A program made the position numbers and the translations under genes. The notes beneath the pieces were generated by a model. It made no database searches and was not told the DNA's origin. It saw only the letters and a list, made by a program, of their open reading frames with translations. From NCBI GenBank assembly GCA_027484445.1, contig JAIXSY010000013.1, forward strand, positions 49,210 to 113,209: a stretch of DNA of 64,000 bases, given 5' to 3'. The stretch comes from Verrucomicrobiaceae bacterium (lineage in GTDB: Bacteria > Verrucomicrobiota > Verrucomicrobiia > Verrucomicrobiales > Verrucomicrobiaceae). Positions 1 to 9,119 of the stretch are shown one piece after another (the stretch's first letter is position 1; every line of letters begins with the position of its first letter).

Positions 1-2
1 AT

Positions 3-1469
3 ATTCACGAACAAGCTTACAACGGTGCCCCGCGCATCCTTGACCGCGAGCCTCTTGTTCTCAACAAGCGCTCCTACTCTTGGATCACCAACCGCGTCTG
101 CGGCATCGTGGAAAACAAACAGCCTCTCCTTTGGTGGATTCTGTTTGTTCCTTCGGTATTGCTCACAGGTCTAACAGCGTTTTGCTTCGCCTACCTCATC
201 AGCACGGGCGTTGGCGTTTGGGGTCAAAAACAACCGGTGGCATGGGCGTGGGACATCACCAACTTCGTGTTCTGGATCGGTATCGGCCACGCGGGAACTT
301 TGATTTCCGCCATTCTTTTCCTGACTCGTCAAAAATGGCGCACTTCTGTGAACCGAGCCGCTGAGGCGATGACGATCTTTGCCGTGATGTGTGCGGGGCT
401 TTTCCCAGCCTTTCACGTGGGTCGCGTCTGGATGGTCTGGTTCCTGGCACCTGTCCCCAACGCAAATGCGATCTGGCAGAACTTCAAGTCGCCACTCCTC
501 TGGGATGTATTCGCGGTTTCCACCTACTTCAGCGTGTCTCTCGTCTTTTGGTATCTCGGCTTGGTGCCTGATCTTGCAACTCTCCGGGATCGCTGCAAGC
601 CAGGACTTCGCAAAGCGCTCTATGGCATTTTTGCCCTAGGTTGGCGCGGCGCTAATCGGCACTGGAGCCATTACGAAACGGCCTACATGCTCTTGGCGGC
701 TCTATCCACGCCTCTGGTGCTTTCCGTGCACTCCGTCGTGTCTTTCGACTTCGCGACTTCTGTCGTCCCAGGCTGGCACACCACCATCTTCCCGCCTTAC
801 TTTGTGGCGGGTGCTATCTTCGGTGGTTTCGCGATGGTGCTGACGTTGATGATTCCTGTATCGAAGATCTACGGCTTGGGTGACTTGATCACACCCAAGC
901 ACATCGACAACATGGCCAAGATCATTCTTTTGACCGGAACGATCGTCGGTTATGCCTATTCCATGGAGTTCTTCGTGGCTTACTACAGTGCTAACAAGTT
1001 TGAGCTTCAGACCTTCATGCTCCGCGGTTTGTATGGTCCTTCCACGTGGGCCTACTACTTCATGTTTGGTTTCAATGTGTTTGCTCCACAGTTGTTCTGG
1101 TATCGTCCTTTCCGCCACAACATGTGGGTCGTGATGTTCGTCTGCATGTGCGTGAACGCAGGCATGTGGTTTGAACGCTACGTCATCATCGCCACCACCC
1201 TGGAGCGCCACTTGACTCCCGGATCATGGAGAACTTATGAGGCGACTTGGGTGGATAAATACACCTTCCTTGGTACTTTCGGTCTGTTCATGATGTTGTT
1301 CCTTCTCTTCCTGCGCTTCTTGCCGGTCATCGCAATTGGGGAAGTGAAAGGTGTGCTGCCTCAGAGTGACCCTCATCACCATGATCACGGCAAAGAGGGC
1401 GTTCAGGAGGAAGATCTCATGGGCTACCCTGATCGTCATGTTCCTCGTGAGGCTGCTGCTGCAGCTTGA
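3..1469 (+). CDS. actC: ActC, NrfD-like membrane subunit of alternative complex III (5' partial)
   Basis: The reading frame is open from the left edge, so the start lies outside the window; the GTG at 108 is internal, because the residues before it ([13 protein letters not shown]) already look like the conserved ActC N-terminus. The visible 488 residues are a polytopic NrfD/PsrC-type membrane protein with about ten hydrophobic helices and a His-rich C-terminal tail. In this family ActC binds quinol in the cytoplasmic membrane and forms the core of alternative complex III, which passes electrons from quinol to cytochrome c or directly to an oxidase. The next gene, actD, follows after 36 bp, consistent with one operon. 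Identification is strong; the N-terminus is missing. Confidence 0.93.
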   Translation: MHEQAYNGAPRILDREPLVLNKRSYSWITNRVCGIVENKQPLLWWILFVPSVLLTGLTAFCFAYLISTGVGVWGQKQPVAWAWDITNFVFWIGIGHAGTLISAILFLTRQKWRTSVNRAAEAMTIFAVMCAGLFPAFHVGRVWMVWFLAPVPNANAIWQNFKSPLLWDVFAVSTYFSVSLVFWYLGLVPDLATLRDRCKPGLRKALYGIFALGWRGANRHWSHYETAYMLLAALSTPLVLSVHSVVSFDFATSVVPGWHTTIFPPYFVAGAIFGGFAMVLTLMIPVSKIYGLGDLITPKHIDNMAKIILLTGTIVGYAYSMEFFVAYYSANKFELQTFMLRGLYGPSTWAYYFMFGFNVFAPQLFWYRPFRHNMWVVMFVCMCVNAGMWFERYVIIATTLERHLTPGSWRTYEATWVDKYTFLGTFGLFMMLFLLFLRFLPVIAIGEVKGVLPQSDPHHHDHGKEGVQEEDLMGYPDRHVPREAAAAA

Positions 1470-1505
1470 TCTGAAATTTCAAACTTTGCGTCTTCCCCTT
1501 CACTC

Positions 1506-2102
1506 ATGAGCACCCTCAAACGAGTCCACGGATACCTCGCCGAATTCGATGGCGTGGCCGACCTCTACCATGCTGCTGAGCAAGTCCGCGATGCTGGTTA
1601 TCAGCGCTGGGATGTGCACAGCCCTTTCCCGATTCACGGCATGGACAAGGCCATGGGAAATTCTAAGTCCATTCTTCCCAAGCTTGTGTTCGTGGGTGGC
1701 ATGACCGGAACTTGCGTAGCTTTCACCTTACAGACTCTGACCCAGACTAACTTCTGGTCCAGCATCGGTTTGGGCTTCTTGCAAAAGCTGGCTGAAACCT
1801 ATCCCACCGTGGTGCAGGCCAAGCCTACCGATATTTTCACCTTACCCGCTTTCTTCCCGGTGATGTTTGAGCTGACCATCCTGTTCAGCGCCTTTACGAC
1901 ACTGTTCGGCTTGCTCGCTCTGATGGGTCTTCCTCGCTGGAATCATCCGTTGTTCGTGTCCAAACAGTTCGCCAAGTTTTCAGACGATGGTTTCTTTGTA
2001 TGCATCGAAGCGCGTGATCCAAAATTTAGCCAGGAAGGCACGAAAGCTCTTCTTGAGAAGATCGGCGGCAAAAACATCGAATTGGTCGAAGACGAGCTGT
2101 AG
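1506..2102 (+). CDS. actD: ActD, DUF3341 subunit of alternative complex III
   Basis: This 198-residue protein has a soluble N-terminal stretch (motif VHSPFPIHGMD near residues 38-48), two hydrophobic segments (about 60-80 and 115-140) and a C-terminal soluble part, which is the DUF3341/ActD layout. ActD is a membrane subunit packed against ActC in alternative complex III. It lies 36 bp after actC. In many operons actE (monohaem cytochrome c) and actF follow, but here a terminator comes directly after actD and the next gene is on the other strand. Confidence 0.9.
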   Translation: MSTLKRVHGYLAEFDGVADLYHAAEQVRDAGYQRWDVHSPFPIHGMDKAMGNSKSILPKLVFVGGMTGTCVAFTLQTLTQTNFWSSIGLGFLQKLAETYPTVVQAKPTDIFTLPAFFPVMFELTILFSAFTTLFGLLALMGLPRWNHPLFVSKQFAKFSDDGFFVCIEARDPKFSQEGTKALLEKIGGKNIELVEDEL

Positions 2103-2132
2103 TCTCCTGCCACAGAACTTGTTGACCTGAGG

Positions 2133-2158
2133 AGAGCCGCCTTGTGCGGCTCTTTTTC
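2133..2158 (+). terminator. Rho-independent terminator after actCD
   Basis: A perfect 8-bp stem (AGAGCCGC / GCGGCTCT) with a 5-base loop is followed by TTTTTC. It sits about 30 bp after the actD stop and closes the operon. Confidence 0.85.
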
Positions 2159-2165
2159 TTTTCAG

Positions 2166-2265
2166 GAGTCACGTTGAACCCGGATTCAGAAGTTCTCTGC
2201 AAGCGGGGCATTCCTGCCCCGCTGAACTTCGGCATCCGGGTTGAATCGTTGGATTCAACGTGAAT
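2166..2265. repeat. Nested inverted repeat around a GGGGCATTCCTGCCCC palindrome
   Basis: The palindrome at 2205-2220 is flanked by an imperfect inverted repeat of about 22 bp (2174-2195 and 2224-2245) and further outside by CACGTTGAA / TTCAACGTG arms. The same palindrome recurs near 9.02, 21.05-21.30 and 47.35-47.53 kb, always between genes. It sits between convergent genes and may also form a stem in the transcript. Confidence 0.7.
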
Positions 2266-2268
2266 TCT

Positions 2269-3396
2269 TCAGGCTCGGTTCAGCCGCACATCCATCCACA
2301 CGGCGAGTAAGAGCACGGCCCCACGGACAATCAGCTTGTGTTCGGGGGACACTGACATCAGCGTCATGCCATTCAGCAGCACTGCCATGATCAGGGCTCC
2401 GGCAAAAACCCCAACCACGCTGCCTCTTCCACCGCGCAGACTGACCCCGCCAATCACGCAGGCTGCCACGGCATCGAGTTCCATCCATTCGCCCAGATCC
2501 GTGGTAGAGTTGCCTGTGTAAGACGTCAGCATGAATCCTGTAATCGCCACAATCACGCCCATCATCGAGTAGGCAGCGATGACGACGCGTTGCACGGGCA
2601 CACCTGACACTTGGGCCGCTTCGGCATTTCCGCCAATGGCATAAAGATATCTCCCCATCGGCAGATGCTTGGTCAGCACATGCACCGCCAGGGCCACAGC
2701 CGCAAAAATCAGAGCGGGCAGGGGAATGCCGCGGAATTCATTGGTGGCCAATACGAAGAGAAGAATGGCCTGTGCGAACACAAACACTTTGAGAAAGGTG
2801 GTCTCTCGATCCTCAACCGGAAGACCGTGAATCCTCTGGGCTGCCCGGCTTTTCCACGTGAGTCCGACCATGATGGCGACCGCGCCTGCGGCCAACATCA
2901 AGCCAAGCGATGGGGGTAGGTAGGAGGTGCTGATTTGTGAATAGAGATTGCTCTGCCCTCCAGCCACCACCGGCACCGTTTGATTCTGGATCACCAGCCA
3001 GAAAAGCCCACGAAACACCAGCAGACCTGCCAAGGTCACAATGAAGGCAGGAATGCGCTCACGAACGATCAAGAGTCCCTTCACCCACCAAACGAGTGCA
3101 CCCACCAATAGACCTACGGTCAAACTGACGGGAGAAGGCAGTCCTGCCTTGGTCGTCAGCACCGTCGCGATCCCACTCAGCAGGGCAAGACCGCTGCCCA
3201 CGGACAGATCGATGTGACCTGGCAAAATGACCAGCAGCATCCCCATGGCCAGCGTGGCAGAGATCGACAGCTCGGTGAGCAGCAGCGATAGGTTCCGTGG
3301 ATCCAGGAACTTGGGTTCAGCGACCCCAAAGAATAGGCAAATGCCGACCAAGGCCAGAACTATGGAATAATCGCGGAGGGAAAAGGAACGAGACAT
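2269..3396 (-). CDS. Sugar ABC transporter permease (XylH/RbsC type, BPD_transp_2)
   Basis: This 375-residue polytopic membrane protein (about ten helices) matches the ribose/xylose-type importer permease family. Family features include ILPGHIDLSVGS near residue 60, IPAFIVTLAGLLVFRG and, in the C-terminal half, the conserved segment AIGGNAEAAQVSGVPVQRV. The ATG at 3396 is preferred over a TTG three codons upstream. No ATPase or binding-protein gene is adjacent in the window: a decayed gene lies upstream, and actD is convergent from the other side. The partners must be elsewhere or lost, so the substrate cannot be assigned. Confidence 0.85.
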   Translation of the reverse strand: MSRSFSLRDYSIVLALVGICLFFGVAEPKFLDPRNLSLLLTELSISATLAMGMLLVILPGHIDLSVGSGLALLSGIATVLTTKAGLPSPVSLTVGLLVGALVWWVKGLLIVRERIPAFIVTLAGLLVFRGLFWLVIQNQTVPVVAGGQSNLYSQISTSYLPPSLGLMLAAGAVAIMVGLTWKSRAAQRIHGLPVEDRETTFLKVFVFAQAILLFVLATNEFRGIPLPALIFAAVALAVHVLTKHLPMGRYLYAIGGNAEAAQVSGVPVQRVVIAAYSMMGVIVAITGFMLTSYTGNSTTDLGEWMELDAVAACVIGGVSLRGGRGSVVGVFAGALIMAVLLNGMTLMSVSPEHKLIVRGAVLLLAVWMDVRLNRA

Positions 3397-3806
3397 GATC
3401 GGCAACGCGCAAACTGTGTATCAAACCCCATCGAACCTTGTCACGGGAAATAGCAGCGGAGCGCCACCCTTGATGCATGTCTTCGCCAGTGTCGAGTAGC
3501 GGGGATGCAGGCGTGAAAGATAGCGCCACTGCTTCGATGCAGGGCCTCTTGGCTGTGCTCGGTGGGTATAGATGGCTTACCAAGCAGCATCCAGGTAGCA
3601 GTTTGGTGCCTAGCAGGCGTAGCTTCCGCGCCGAACTGCTACAAAACACGAAAGAAGGGAAAGGGCAAGCAGGGGCGACACTTCCAGAGCTGAACTCAAC
3701 AACGGGCAACGCACCCAGTAGGCGGTTTCAGAAAACTGCCGTGGCTATCCGTGAGCAAAGGCAGTAGCAGGGCGTTGGCGAGCTGGTTCCATGACACGCC
3801 ATTCTG
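3397..3806. other. Intergenic region with no recognisable gene
   Basis: Short open frames occur on both strands, but none resembles a known family or has a plausible start. It presumably contains the promoter of the ABC permease. No repeat was recognised. Confidence 0.5.
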
Positions 3807-4203
3807 CTAGAACGAAGCTGCGTTCTGGAGTCCCGCACTTTGCCGCACCGGGCGGCAGTTCGGGCCGGAAAGACGCTGTGGATTCAGCACTCCGACAGGC
3901 TTTACGATGGTGTTCGGCGGTAGTGTCACCACCTTGGCCCTGGTCTTCCGTGTGCGGAAGTCTCCTTCGATGATGCTGAGATTTGTTAGCGTGTGCAGTC
4001 CTCTCCAATGATCATCTGGCGCATCAGCTGCTGGGGATTTCCCCGAAGGGCCGTGGCCTTGGCCGAGAAAACTACGCGGCCACGATCTGATTCTTCGGGA
4101 ACACTCAGGCCGCCAGTGCCACCGGATCAAGCCAGCGATGCGACGTGTCCTTCAAGGCGCTGTAATACAAATTGAAGCCATCCACATAGAGAAAGCTCTT
4201 CAT
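3807..4203 (-). pseudogene. Decayed NYN-domain (PIN-like) protein gene
   Basis: Reading leftward from an ATG at 4203, the first 32 codons give a good NYN-domain start (SFLYVDGFNLYYSALK, then HRWLDPVALA) and hit a stop. Weak similarity continues after the stop (PKNQIVAA), then another stop. Around 4000-3900 a different frame gives LSIIEGDFRTRKTRAKVV and KPVGVLNP, which fit the later part of NYN proteins. The middle segment with the acidic catalytic residues appears deleted. NYN proteins are putative RNases. This is a remnant with at least two stops and a frameshift. Confidence 0.65.
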
Positions 4204-4408
4204 GCCAGCGTCCTCGCCAAAAAACTGCTTGTGCAGCCTCCGAAAGAGCAGCCCCGTGTCCTGTCACCGAGGTGAGGAGGAGAGATGTGGTTTGAGTATA
4301 GGCAGGCACAGCCATAGTTTACAACTGTGAGCATTTGAATCGTCAAGAAATGCCAACCCAGCCATTTACCGTTTGTGAGATGTGAATTGCCCGCCTCACT
4401 CTAAAAAA

Positions 4409-6220
4409 ATGCCAAGTACTATCCCTCCCCAATTCCTCACCACTGAAACTTTGCTGATTGCCGCTGGCGTTCTGTGGCTCGTTGTAGTGATTTTGTTGGT
4501 AGTCCTAATTCGAAGACCAGTTGCGCCTGACTTCACCCCCTTATTTTCACGTTTGGATACGATTGAGAAGCTTCAAGATAGGTCTGAGCGTGCAATCAAG
4601 GATGAAATCACTGAGAACCGACAGGAATCGTCGGAACAGGCTCGATCACTTCGAGAAGAAGTGCAGCTTTCGCTCCGAACTTCCACGGAACAGCTTGTGC
4701 AAGGGGTTGATCGCATATCCACCGCACAACAACAGCGATTGGAGGATTTTGCGAATCAGCTGAGTGCTTTGAAACAAGCAGGCGAGTTGAGTGCGGCTCA
4801 ACTTCGGCAAGAACTCAATAGCACCCTGAATCTGCTCAAGGAATCACAGGAGAAGCGACTTAGCGAAAACACTTTGCAGCTCCAGCAGCAGTTTGAGTTG
4901 TTCGGTAAGCGCTTGTCAGATTACGGCCAGACTGGACAAGAAAATGCCAAACAATCTCGCACCGAGCTTTCAACTGCCCTCAAAGACTTCAAAGAAGCAC
5001 AAGAAAAGCGCCTCGCAGAAAATGCATTACAACTTCAGCAGCAGTTTGAATCATTCGGCAGACGTTTGACAGATTTTGGCCAGACCGGCCAAGAAAACGC
5101 GAAACAAGCTCGCACGGAACTTGCGGTCGCCCTCAAGGATTTTAAGGAATCGCTTCAAAAGCAGATCGACTCATTCGCAACCCAACTCACACGTCTGACA
5201 GAGAGCAATGAGAAGAAGGCTGACGAACTTCGCGTAATGGTCGATTCCAAACTCAAAGAGCTTCAAGTGGACAACACAGCCAAGCTTGAAGAGATGCGCA
5301 AAACCGTGGACGAAAAACTCCAGGGAACATTGGATAAACGTCTCGGAGAATCATTCAAACAAGTCAGTGATCGGCTTGAGCAAGTTCATTTAGGGCTTGG
5401 AGAGATGAAGAATCTTGCGAACGGCGTCGGCGACCTGAAACGAGTGCTCACAAATGTAAAAACACGCGGAACATGGGGTGAGATGCAGCTCGGAAACTTG
5501 CTGGAGCAAATCCTGACTTCTGAGCAATATGCAAAAAACGTGTGCACCAAGCCTGGGCGCAGAGAATCAGTCGAGTTCGCTCTTAAGTTGCCCGGCCCAG
5601 ATGAGCGGGACGGCAAATCGGTATGGCTCCCGATTGATGCCAAGTTTCCCAAAGAGGATTATGAACGTCTAGTGGATGCCTCAGAACGTGCTGACGTGGA
5701 AGCAGTCGATCAAGCTGCAAAAGCCTTGGAGAACCGCATACGCTCGCAAGCTCGCGACATTCGTGACAAGTACGTCGCGCCACCGCACACTACGGATTTT
5801 GGTCTGCTATATTTGCCGACTGAGGGCCTGTATGCTGAAGTGCTCCGTCGTCCTGGCTTGGTGGACTCAATACAGAGAGACTTGCGAGTGATTGTGTGTG
5901 GCCCAACGACACTCGCCGCGCTTTTGAATAGCCTTCAGATGGGTTTCCGAACACTGGCCATTCAGAAGCGTTCAAGCGAGGTTTGGAAGGTTCTTAGCGC
6001 GGTGAAAACCGATTTCGGTAAGTTTGGCGACTTGCTGGAGAAGGTGAAAAAGAAGCTCGATGAAACGAGTAATACTATTGATGATGCATCGAAGCGTAGC
6101 CGCACGCTGGAGCGCAAACTCAAAAATGTAGAAGCGCTGCCCGCTTCCGAAGCTGCCCTGGTTCTTGATGGCGTTCAGTCTTCTGAGACAGAAACAGAGT
6201 CTGCGGTTGAGGAAGGATAA
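4409..6220 (+). CDS. rmuC: RmuC-family DNA recombination protein
   Basis: This 603-residue protein has an N-terminal membrane anchor (about residues 8-35), a long coiled coil (about 45-310) and a C-terminal RmuC nuclease-like domain with the expected segments (RGTWGEMQLGNLLEQILT, WLPIDAKFPKEDY, GLLYLPTEGLYAEV, GPTTLAALLNSLQMG). RmuC limits DNA inversions and rearrangements in E. coli; the domain resembles restriction-type endonucleases. The ATG at 4409 is chosen over an upstream GTG at 4382 because it sits just before the membrane anchor. The coiled coil contains a 51-residue duplication (two copies, at about 4840-4992 and 4993-5145). Confidence 0.9.
   Translation: MPSTIPPQFLTTETLLIAAGVLWLVVVILLVVLIRRPVAPDFTPLFSRLDTIEKLQDRSERAIKDEITENRQESSEQARSLREEVQLSLRTSTEQLVQGVDRISTAQQQRLEDFANQLSALKQAGELSAAQLRQELNSTLNLLKESQEKRLSENTLQLQQQFELFGKRLSDYGQTGQENAKQSRTELSTALKDFKEAQEKRLAENALQLQQQFESFGRRLTDFGQTGQENAKQARTELAVALKDFKESLQKQIDSFATQLTRLTESNEKKADELRVMVDSKLKELQVDNTAKLEEMRKTVDEKLQGTLDKRLGESFKQVSDRLEQVHLGLGEMKNLANGVGDLKRVLTNVKTRGTWGEMQLGNLLEQILTSEQYAKNVCTKPGRRESVEFALKLPGPDERDGKSVWLPIDAKFPKEDYERLVDASERADVEAVDQAAKALENRIRSQARDIRDKYVAPPHTTDFGLLYLPTEGLYAEVLRRPGLVDSIQRDLRVIVCGPTTLAALLNSLQMGFRTLAIQKRSSEVWKVLSAVKTDFGKFGDLLEKVKKKLDETSNTIDDASKRSRTLERKLKNVEALPASEAALVLDGVQSSETETESAVEEG
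4840..5145 (+). repeat. 153-bp in-frame tandem duplication inside rmuC
   Basis: Two 51-codon units start KESQEKRL and KEAQEKRL and share LQLQQQFE and GQTGQENAKQ. A third, diverged start (KESLQKQ) follows. The repeat lengthens the coiled coil without breaking the frame. Confidence 0.8.
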
Positions 6221-6293
6221 AATGCCCCTCTTCCTCCTTACCAGATCCACCTCAGCGTTTGTCGGCATGATGGGCAGGTGCGGCTGCTTATCC

Positions 6294-6565
6294 ATGTGGT
6301 CCACTCTGAAACGGCTGCTTTTTAACTTCCTGCTTCTCTCCGCCCTGACTGTGCTGTTCTCTTTGAGGGCTCAAGACGCCAAGGTGAAGGGAAGAGGCAA
6401 AGCCAAGCTCAAACGCTTCGATGGGGTCAGGTCGGCTCTCGGTGTGGGGGTGGCAGCGTCGGTGTCGAACATCAAGATGCTGAAGGACTTCAAGGTATAG
6501 CTCAGGGACAGTGTGCCGGGCGGCGAGCAGGGCTCGTGGGTGAACTTTGGTGATGCAGCTCATTC
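6294..6565 (+). pseudogene. Remnant of an exported dehydrogenase-like gene (TIGR02604-type start)
   Basis: From an ATG at 6294 the frame encodes a signal peptide (LLFNFLLLSALTVLFSLRAQ), a basic linker and KMLKDFKV, then a stop at 6498. In the same frame after the stop comes SVPGGEQGSWVNFG, which fits the start of membrane-bound dehydrogenase proteins of Planctomycetota/Verrucomicrobiota, where a DFKVELLYSVP..QGSWV pattern is typical. Nothing of the propeller or haem domain remains. The call depends on a short match and is tentative. It could alternatively be a small exported peptide ending at 6500. Confidence 0.4.
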
Positions 6566-6785
6566 CGCCCACCCCGCACTCAAATGTCGCGTGAGTGCGA
6601 GATATCCCCGGCCTCGAAGTTCTGGAATCCGCACGGCCAATCTCGGCTGGCTTTTCTCGGGGCAGCGGTCGTGAAGTCTTGCCTGTTTTTTAAAGTGGAC
6701 TTAGCATCTTCTCGCAATTTTGAGGCAGACGCTGCGTTTGTCTCAATCCCCCAAAACCACAAGCACAACCAAATTCACGAACCCC

Positions 6786-8237
6786 ATGGGTCTCAACATC
6801 ATCTCTCGCCGTCATTTCCTCGGCCGCACGGCAGGCCTCGCTGCGGGCGCATTCACGGGTCCGAACCTTTTGCTCAAGGGCCAGAATGCGGCTGGCAAAA
6901 AACTCCGCCTCGCGGTCATCGGCGCGAATGGCAAAGGCCAGTCTGATACCCAGGGGGTGACGCTGGATCACACCGTGGTGGCCTTGGTCGATGTGGATCA
7001 AAAGCGCCTCGATGAAGCGGCGAAGAAACGCGAGAAGCACCACCTGGATTCAGGCCAAGCGGCTCCGAATGCGCCGAAGCTGTATCAGGACTTCCGCAAG
7101 ATGTTCGACGAGATGGCGAATGAGATCGATGGTGTCATCATCTCCACGCCAGACCACACGCACTACGTGGCCGCGATGCATGCCATCAAGCACAAGAAGC
7201 ACGTGTGTGTGCAGAAGCCGCTGTGCAATTACATCAATGAAGTGCGCGATCTACATCGTGCTGCCAAAGAAGCTGGCGTCGTGACCCAGATGGGCAACCA
7301 GGGCCGTACCATGGAAGGTCAGCGTCTGGCGAAGGAATGGATCGAGCAGGGAGCCATCGGCACGCTGAAGGAAATCCGCCTGTGGACCAATCGTCCGATC
7401 TGGCCTCAGGGACCTCTGGTGAAAAAGGCGGCGGAATGCCCACCTGAACTCGACTGGGACCTCTGGCTGTCCAGCGAGGCGAGCGAGCCCTATTTCCAGT
7501 TTGAAATCCCAGCAGGGGCGAATGGCAAGCGCGGCAACAGCGTGCATCCCTTCTCCTGGCGCGGTTGGTGGCAATTCGGGTCTGGCGCTCTGGGTGACAT
7601 GGGCTGCCACATCATGGATGCCACCTTCTCCATCTTAGGGCAGTTGATCCCGGAGAAGATCGAGGCGACTTCTAGCCCGATTTCGGACACTTGCGCTCCG
7701 GTGTGGAGCGATCTGGTCTATCACATGCCCGCGGGCAAGCATCCTGCACTGACGGTGAGCTGGAACGATGGTTCCAAGGATGGCAAGCCGAACAAGCCGG
7801 AGATCTCCCCGCACATGACCAGCGATCTAGCCAAGAAAGCCTTCGAGAAGGCCAGCAGCGGCATGATGTTCATCGGCACGGAAGGCACCGTCTTTGAAGG
7901 CGAAGCTTACTGCTCCAGCCCTGTCATTTACAATGAAGAGCGTTACACGCAGGTGCGCCTGGACATGAAGGCGGGCAAGATCAAGAAGACGGAAGCCCGC
8001 TCCATCATGCCCAACAATCCGCAGGGCGAGTGGGCGAAGCACATCGTGGAAGGTGGCACGCCAAGCTCGAACTTCGACTACAGCTGCCCGCTGACCGAGT
8101 TCGTGCTCCTGGGCAATCTCGCTGTCCGCGCTCAGCAGACAGTGCAGTGGGACAAGCAGAACATGAAGGTCTCCAACGCCGAGGCTCCAAACAAGTTTGT
8201 GTCCCGCCCGGCTTACCGTGACGGCTGGAAGGCTTGA
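6786..8237 (+). CDS. Gfo/Idh/MocA family oxidoreductase, Tat-exported
   Basis: This 483-residue protein starts with a Tat-type signal (SRRHFLGRTAGLAAGAFTG). A Rossmann NAD(P)-binding domain follows (LRLAVIGANGKG; then VALVDVD, IISTPDHTHYVAAMHAI and the family EKP equivalent VQKPL near residue 150). The C-terminal domain contains GSGALGDMGCHIMD. Such proteins are very numerous in Verrucomicrobiota and usually oxidise or reduce sugars or cyclitols in the periplasm; the substrate is unknown. The ATG at 6786 is chosen because it sits just before the twin-arginine motif. A terminator follows. Confidence 0.9.
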   Translation: MGLNIISRRHFLGRTAGLAAGAFTGPNLLLKGQNAAGKKLRLAVIGANGKGQSDTQGVTLDHTVVALVDVDQKRLDEAAKKREKHHLDSGQAAPNAPKLYQDFRKMFDEMANEIDGVIISTPDHTHYVAAMHAIKHKKHVCVQKPLCNYINEVRDLHRAAKEAGVVTQMGNQGRTMEGQRLAKEWIEQGAIGTLKEIRLWTNRPIWPQGPLVKKAAECPPELDWDLWLSSEASEPYFQFEIPAGANGKRGNSVHPFSWRGWWQFGSGALGDMGCHIMDATFSILGQLIPEKIEATSSPISDTCAPVWSDLVYHMPAGKHPALTVSWNDGSKDGKPNKPEISPHMTSDLAKKAFEKASSGMMFIGTEGTVFEGEAYCSSPVIYNEERYTQVRLDMKAGKIKKTEARSIMPNNPQGEWAKHIVEGGTPSSNFDYSCPLTEFVLLGNLAVRAQQTVQWDKQNMKVSNAEAPNKFVSRPAYRDGWKA

Positions 8238-8262
8238 GCCACCTGCTTTTGATAAGGAACCA

Positions 8263-8300
8263 ACCCTGGGCAGCGAGAGCTGCTCAGGGTTTTCTTTTTT
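8263..8300 (+). terminator. Rho-independent terminator after the Gfo/Idh/MocA gene
   Basis: A stem with arms ACCCTGGGCAGC / GCTGCTCAGGGT and a GAGA loop is followed by TTTCTTTTTT. Confidence 0.85.
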
Positions 8301-8415
8301 TGCCACCAGGGTTTACCGGCCTGACGGCTGGGAGGAGCGTGCTGTTTTCTCGCAGCCGCTGGAGACGATGGCTCCAGCCTTGCCAAGTCGGAGAAATCCG
8401 CCTTGCTAGGGCATC

Positions 8416-9000
8416 ATGCCTTTGCGTCGAATTGCCATTTATTGCGGCTCCAGCCGTGGGTCAGATCCAGCCTTCACTGCGGCGGCGGTCGCCCTGGCCC
8501 AGCATCTGGTGGGGCAGGGGATTGGCATCGTCTATGGCGGTGGCAATGTCGGCTTGATGGGAGCAGTCGCTGATGCAGCGCTGGCTGTGGGGGGCGAGGT
8601 CATCGGTGTCATTCCCGAGTCTTTGCTGGCGAAGGAGCTGGGCCATGAGGGCTGCACGGAGCTTCGCGTCACGCGCAGCATGCATGAGCGCAAGCAGATG
8701 ATGGTGGATTTGAGTGATGGCTTTGTGGCGCTGCCCGGCGGTTTTGGCACGCTGGATGAGCTGTTTGAGACGCTGACCTGGCTGCAGCTTGGCTTTCACC
8801 AGAAGCCGGTCGGCCTGCTGAACGTCAGCGGCTTTTTTGATCCGTTGCTGCAGTTTTTGGATCACGTGTCTGCCACGCAGCTGCTGCGCCCTGAGCACCG
8901 CGCTAGCCTGCTCTCGCACGAAGAACCGCAGGCGCTGCTCGCGGCCATGCTCCGCTTTGAGCCGCACCCCTGTGGCAAGTGGATCACGGATCTGCGCTGA
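8416..9000 (+). CDS. LOG family protein (TIGR00730, cytokinin riboside 5'-monophosphate phosphoribohydrolase type)
   Basis: This 194-residue single-domain Rossmann protein carries the family signature PGGFGTLDELFE (near residue 110) plus IAIYCGSSRG at the start and GGGNVGLMG near residue 42. Characterised LOG enzymes hydrolyse nucleoside 5'-monophosphates to base and ribose 5-phosphate. In bacteria outside plants and plant pathogens the physiological role is usually unclear. It is apparently a single-gene unit, separated from the downstream convergent symporter gene by diverged palindromic repeats. Confidence 0.92.
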   Translation: MPLRRIAIYCGSSRGSDPAFTAAAVALAQHLVGQGIGIVYGGGNVGLMGAVADAALAVGGEVIGVIPESLLAKELGHEGCTELRVTRSMHERKQMMVDLSDGFVALPGGFGTLDELFETLTWLQLGFHQKPVGLLNVSGFFDPLLQFLDHVSATQLLRPEHRASLLSHEEPQALLAAMLRFEPHPCGKWITDLR

Positions 9001-9013
9001 GTCTGAAGAGATT

Positions 9014-9085
9014 TGGGGGGCAGGAATGCCACGGTTATAGCTTTCGGGGCAAGGATGCCATGGTGATAGCTTGCTCCAAAATCCA
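9014..9085. repeat. Two diverged copies of the GGGGCAGGAATGCC repeat
   Basis: Two direct copies of about 28 bp begin GGGGCAGGAATGCC and GGGGCAAGGATGCC, each followed by a GTTATAGCTT-like tail. They belong to the palindromic family seen at 2.2, 21 and 47 kb but have lost the right arm. Confidence 0.6.
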
Positions 9086-9119
9086 GAGCACGGGGGCTGG
9101 TGCTTTGTTTTGCGGTTGA

